A stretch of 8,264 bases of DNA from Rhodospirillales bacterium (lineage in GTDB: Bacteria > Pseudomonadota > Alphaproteobacteria > Rhodospirillales > JABHCV01). Each line of letters starts with the position of its first letter. Position 1 is the first letter of the stretch. The translations under genes were made by a program, and so were the position numbers. Where the stretch lies: contig JADHSW010000134.1 in the NCBI GenBank assembly GCA_016776705.1, positions 1-8,264 of the forward strand. The letters run 5' to 3'. The notes under the pieces are model-generated. The model saw only the letters and a list, made by a program, of their open reading frames with translations. It searched no databases and was not told the origin of the DNA. Below, piece by piece: positions 7,008-8,264 of this stretch.

Positions 7008-8264
7008 GATGATACTCCTCGGGCGAGGTCTTCGCGGCCCTTAAGGTAAAGCGCGAAAGAACCAAACTTATCACAAACACAGTCATAAGACTGGCTGACA
7101 AAGATGGCTGTGGTTTCCTGTTCAATCATTGCCGGTCCGATCACCAGATTACCGTGCCTTAAACGATGACCATCATAGACCGGAACTTCCCTGAAATCGT
7201 TGGTTTCGGGAATATAGACCTGGCGATGCTCTTTCAGGGCGCTGGACGGATCGGGACCGTCGTAGGGGTCGGGGCGATAGGTCGGCTTTTGTGTCCTGCC
7301 CACTGCCTGAACCCGCACGTTAATGATTTCCACCGGCACTTTCTGTTCGATCAGGGAATACCCGTAAAGCCGGTTGTGTTCCCCGTGGAAAGCTTCGCTG
7401 ATGGCGGCGATATCACCCGCTTCAAACAGGTGCTGTTCAACAACAAACGAAACTTCGTGATATTGTTTCAGGTAACGGCAATCAAAATTAATGAAGTACT
7501 CGCGCTTCTCTTCGGGGATGCGCTCGTCAGCCAGCATGGCTGCGCCTTCGGCTTTCATTTTACCGACAAGGCCTCGCAAAGCATCAAAATCGGCGCTGGC
7601 AAGCGGCGAGACGAAAGTGTGAACAAAATCATGCTTCAGATCACTCATCAACATGCCAACCGCGCACAGGATGGATGATTCCCGGGGCACGATCTGGAAT
7701 GGTATTTCAAGTTCCGAACAAATCAGGCAACTGTGAATGGGACCAGCCCCCCCGGCGACAACCATGGGGAATTCACGCGGATCGAAGCCGCGCTTGATAG
7801 TCACTTCGCGGACCCCCTGGGCCATGTTGGTGCAGGCGACACGGTACATGCCCGCCGCCGCTTCCTCGATGCTGAGCCCCATGGGCCTGGCGATATGTTC
7901 TTCGACGGCCTTGCGCGCACGCGCGGCGTCCAGTTTCATTTTACCGCCGGCAAAGTAGTCGGGATTCAGGTACCCCAATATCACATTTGCGTCCGTCGTC
8001 GCTGGTTTCTCGCCGCCCTTGCCGTAAGAAGCCGGGCCCGGATCGGCACCTGCGCTTTGTGGCCCCATACGCAGCAAACCACCTTCGTCCAGCCATCCGA
8101 CAGAGCCGCCACCGGCGCCGATGGTGTGAATGCCCAACATTGGCAGGGCCAGACGCAACCGGTCGATTTCACCCTGATTGACCATGACGGGCGTATCAAC
8201 AACCAGCGCCGCTTCAAAACTGGTGCCGCCCATATCGACGACGATGCATTTTTCCTGTTCGTGT
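7004..8264 (-). CDS. hyuA: Hydantoinase/oxoprolinase subunit A (HyuA), 5'-truncated by window edge
   Basis: This is the C-terminal 419 residues of a HyuA-family protein. The family is usually about 650-720 residues, so roughly 250-300 N-terminal residues lie beyond the window. An ATG at 8233 is internal: the frame stays open to the edge and reads EQEKCIVVD just before it, completing the phosphate-binding motif DMGGTSFE. Other family signatures are IHTIGAGGGSVGW and SAGADPGPASYGKGG (usually ...ACYGRGG, so Ser replaces a common Cys), followed by TTDANVILGYL. HyuA has an actin/sugar-kinase-like ATP site and works with HyuB in ATP-dependent cleavage of cyclic amides (hydantoins, 5-oxoproline) or, in relatives, in ketone carboxylation. 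It is cytosolic. It overlaps hyuB by ATGA, indicating translational coupling. From the operon I infer lactam opening of an oxidised indole acid. Family is certain; substrate is inferred. Confidence 0.93.
   Translation of the reverse strand, partial: HEQEKCIVVDMGGTSFEAALVVDTPVMVNQGEIDRLRLALPMLGIHTIGAGGGSVGWLDEGGLLRMGPQSAGADPGPASYGKGGEKPATTDANVILGYLNPDYFAGGKMKLDAARARKAVEEHIARPMGLSIEEAAAGMYRVACTNMAQGVREVTIKRGFDPREFPMVVAGGAGPIHSCLICSELEIPFQIVPRESSILCAVGMLMSDLKHDFVHTFVSPLASADFDALRGLVGKMKAEGAAMLADERIPEEKREYFINFDCRYLKQYHEVSFVVEQHLFEAGDIAAISEAFHGEHNRLYGYSLIEQKVPVEIINVRVQAVGRTQKPTYRPDPYDGPDPSSALKEHRQVYIPETNDFREVPVYDGHRLRHGNLVIGPAMIEQETTAIFVSQSYDCVCDKFGSFALYLKGREDLARGVSS
7015..7019 (-). promoter_or_regulatory. 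Ribosome binding site of hyuB
   Basis: AGGAG lies inside the end of hyuA, 7 nt upstream of the hyuB ATG (7007-7005). Its good spacing supports that start and the 4-nt ATGA overlap between hyuA and hyuB. Confidence 0.75.

Larger units (their letters stand above)
1..8264 (-). other. Single polycistronic operon for a CoA-dependent N-heterocycle (indoleacetate-like) catabolic route
   Basis: All eight genes are co-directional. Junctions in order are: ATGA overlap (hyuA/hyuB), 4 nt, 0 nt (TAAATG), ATGA overlap, 15 nt, 11-nt overlap, 5 nt. There is no room for internal terminators or conventional promoters. Together the products supply Mo hydroxylation, ATP-dependent lactam opening, B12 rearrangement of a carboxylated acyl-CoA, and acyl-CoA oxidation. 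This combination matches the scheme proposed for anaerobic indole-3-acetate degradation in Aromatoleum/Azoarcus. Co-transcription is a strong inference from layout; the substrate assignment is moderate. Confidence 0.7.

Noticed and set aside
8231..8233. ATG at 8233 as the true start of hyuA
   Set aside because: The frame is open upstream to the window edge and encodes the first part of the conserved phosphate-binding motif, so this Met is internal.
5334..8264. Acetone or acetophenone carboxylase
   Set aside because: The A and B subunits are homologous, but no third small subunit follows and the next genes are acyl-CoA enzymes acting on a carboxylated intermediate.

Overview
The window is a densely packed piece of one operon. 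All eight genes lie on the minus strand and are read from the right edge to the left edge. The first gene (right edge) and the last gene (left edge) are cut by the window. The longest gap between genes is 15 nt, three junctions overlap, and there is no tRNA, rRNA, transposon, CRISPR array or intergenic promoter. GC content is moderately high, roughly 55-60% by eye. The gene families and tight packing suggest a proteobacterium, perhaps a Rhodospirillales-like alphaproteobacterium, but the taxonomic guess is weak.

In transcription order the genes are: an ATP-dependent hydantoinase/oxoprolinase pair, hyuA (8264-7004, 5' end missing) and hyuB (7007-5334); an acyl-CoA dehydrogenase (5329-4199); a two-part coenzyme-B12 acyl-CoA mutase, cobalamin-binding subunit first (4198-3809) and catalytic barrel second (3812-2211); and a three-subunit molybdenum hydroxylase of the xanthine dehydrogenase/CO dehydrogenase family: FAD subunit (2195-1314), 2x[2Fe-2S] subunit (1324-851) and molybdopterin subunit (845-1, 3' end missing).

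The set matches, enzyme for enzyme, the pathway proposed for anaerobic degradation of the plant hormone indole-3-acetate in Aromatoleum/Azoarcus. A Mo hydroxylase oxidises C2 of the indole ring to give a lactam (2-oxoindole-3-acetate). A hydantoinase-type enzyme opens the lactam with ATP to (2-aminophenyl)succinate. After CoA activation, a B12 mutase rearranges the arylsuccinyl-CoA to an arylmethyl-malonyl-CoA. An acyl-CoA dehydrogenase then oxidatively decarboxylates it to 2-aminocinnamoyl-CoA, on the way to 2-aminobenzoyl-CoA. A CoA ligase or transferase and the final chain-shortening enzymes are not in the window and would be expected next to it.

Two active-site observations support this reading independently of gene order. 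The mutase keeps the Tyr/Arg pair that binds a substrate carboxylate in methylmalonyl-CoA mutase, but has lost the His/Gln/Asn residues lining the rest of that pocket. The acyl-CoA dehydrogenase has Gly where the usual catalytic Glu sits, which makes chemical sense if loss of CO2 replaces abstraction of the alpha proton. The exact substrate (indoleacetate or another indole/lactam acid) cannot be fixed from sequence alone.
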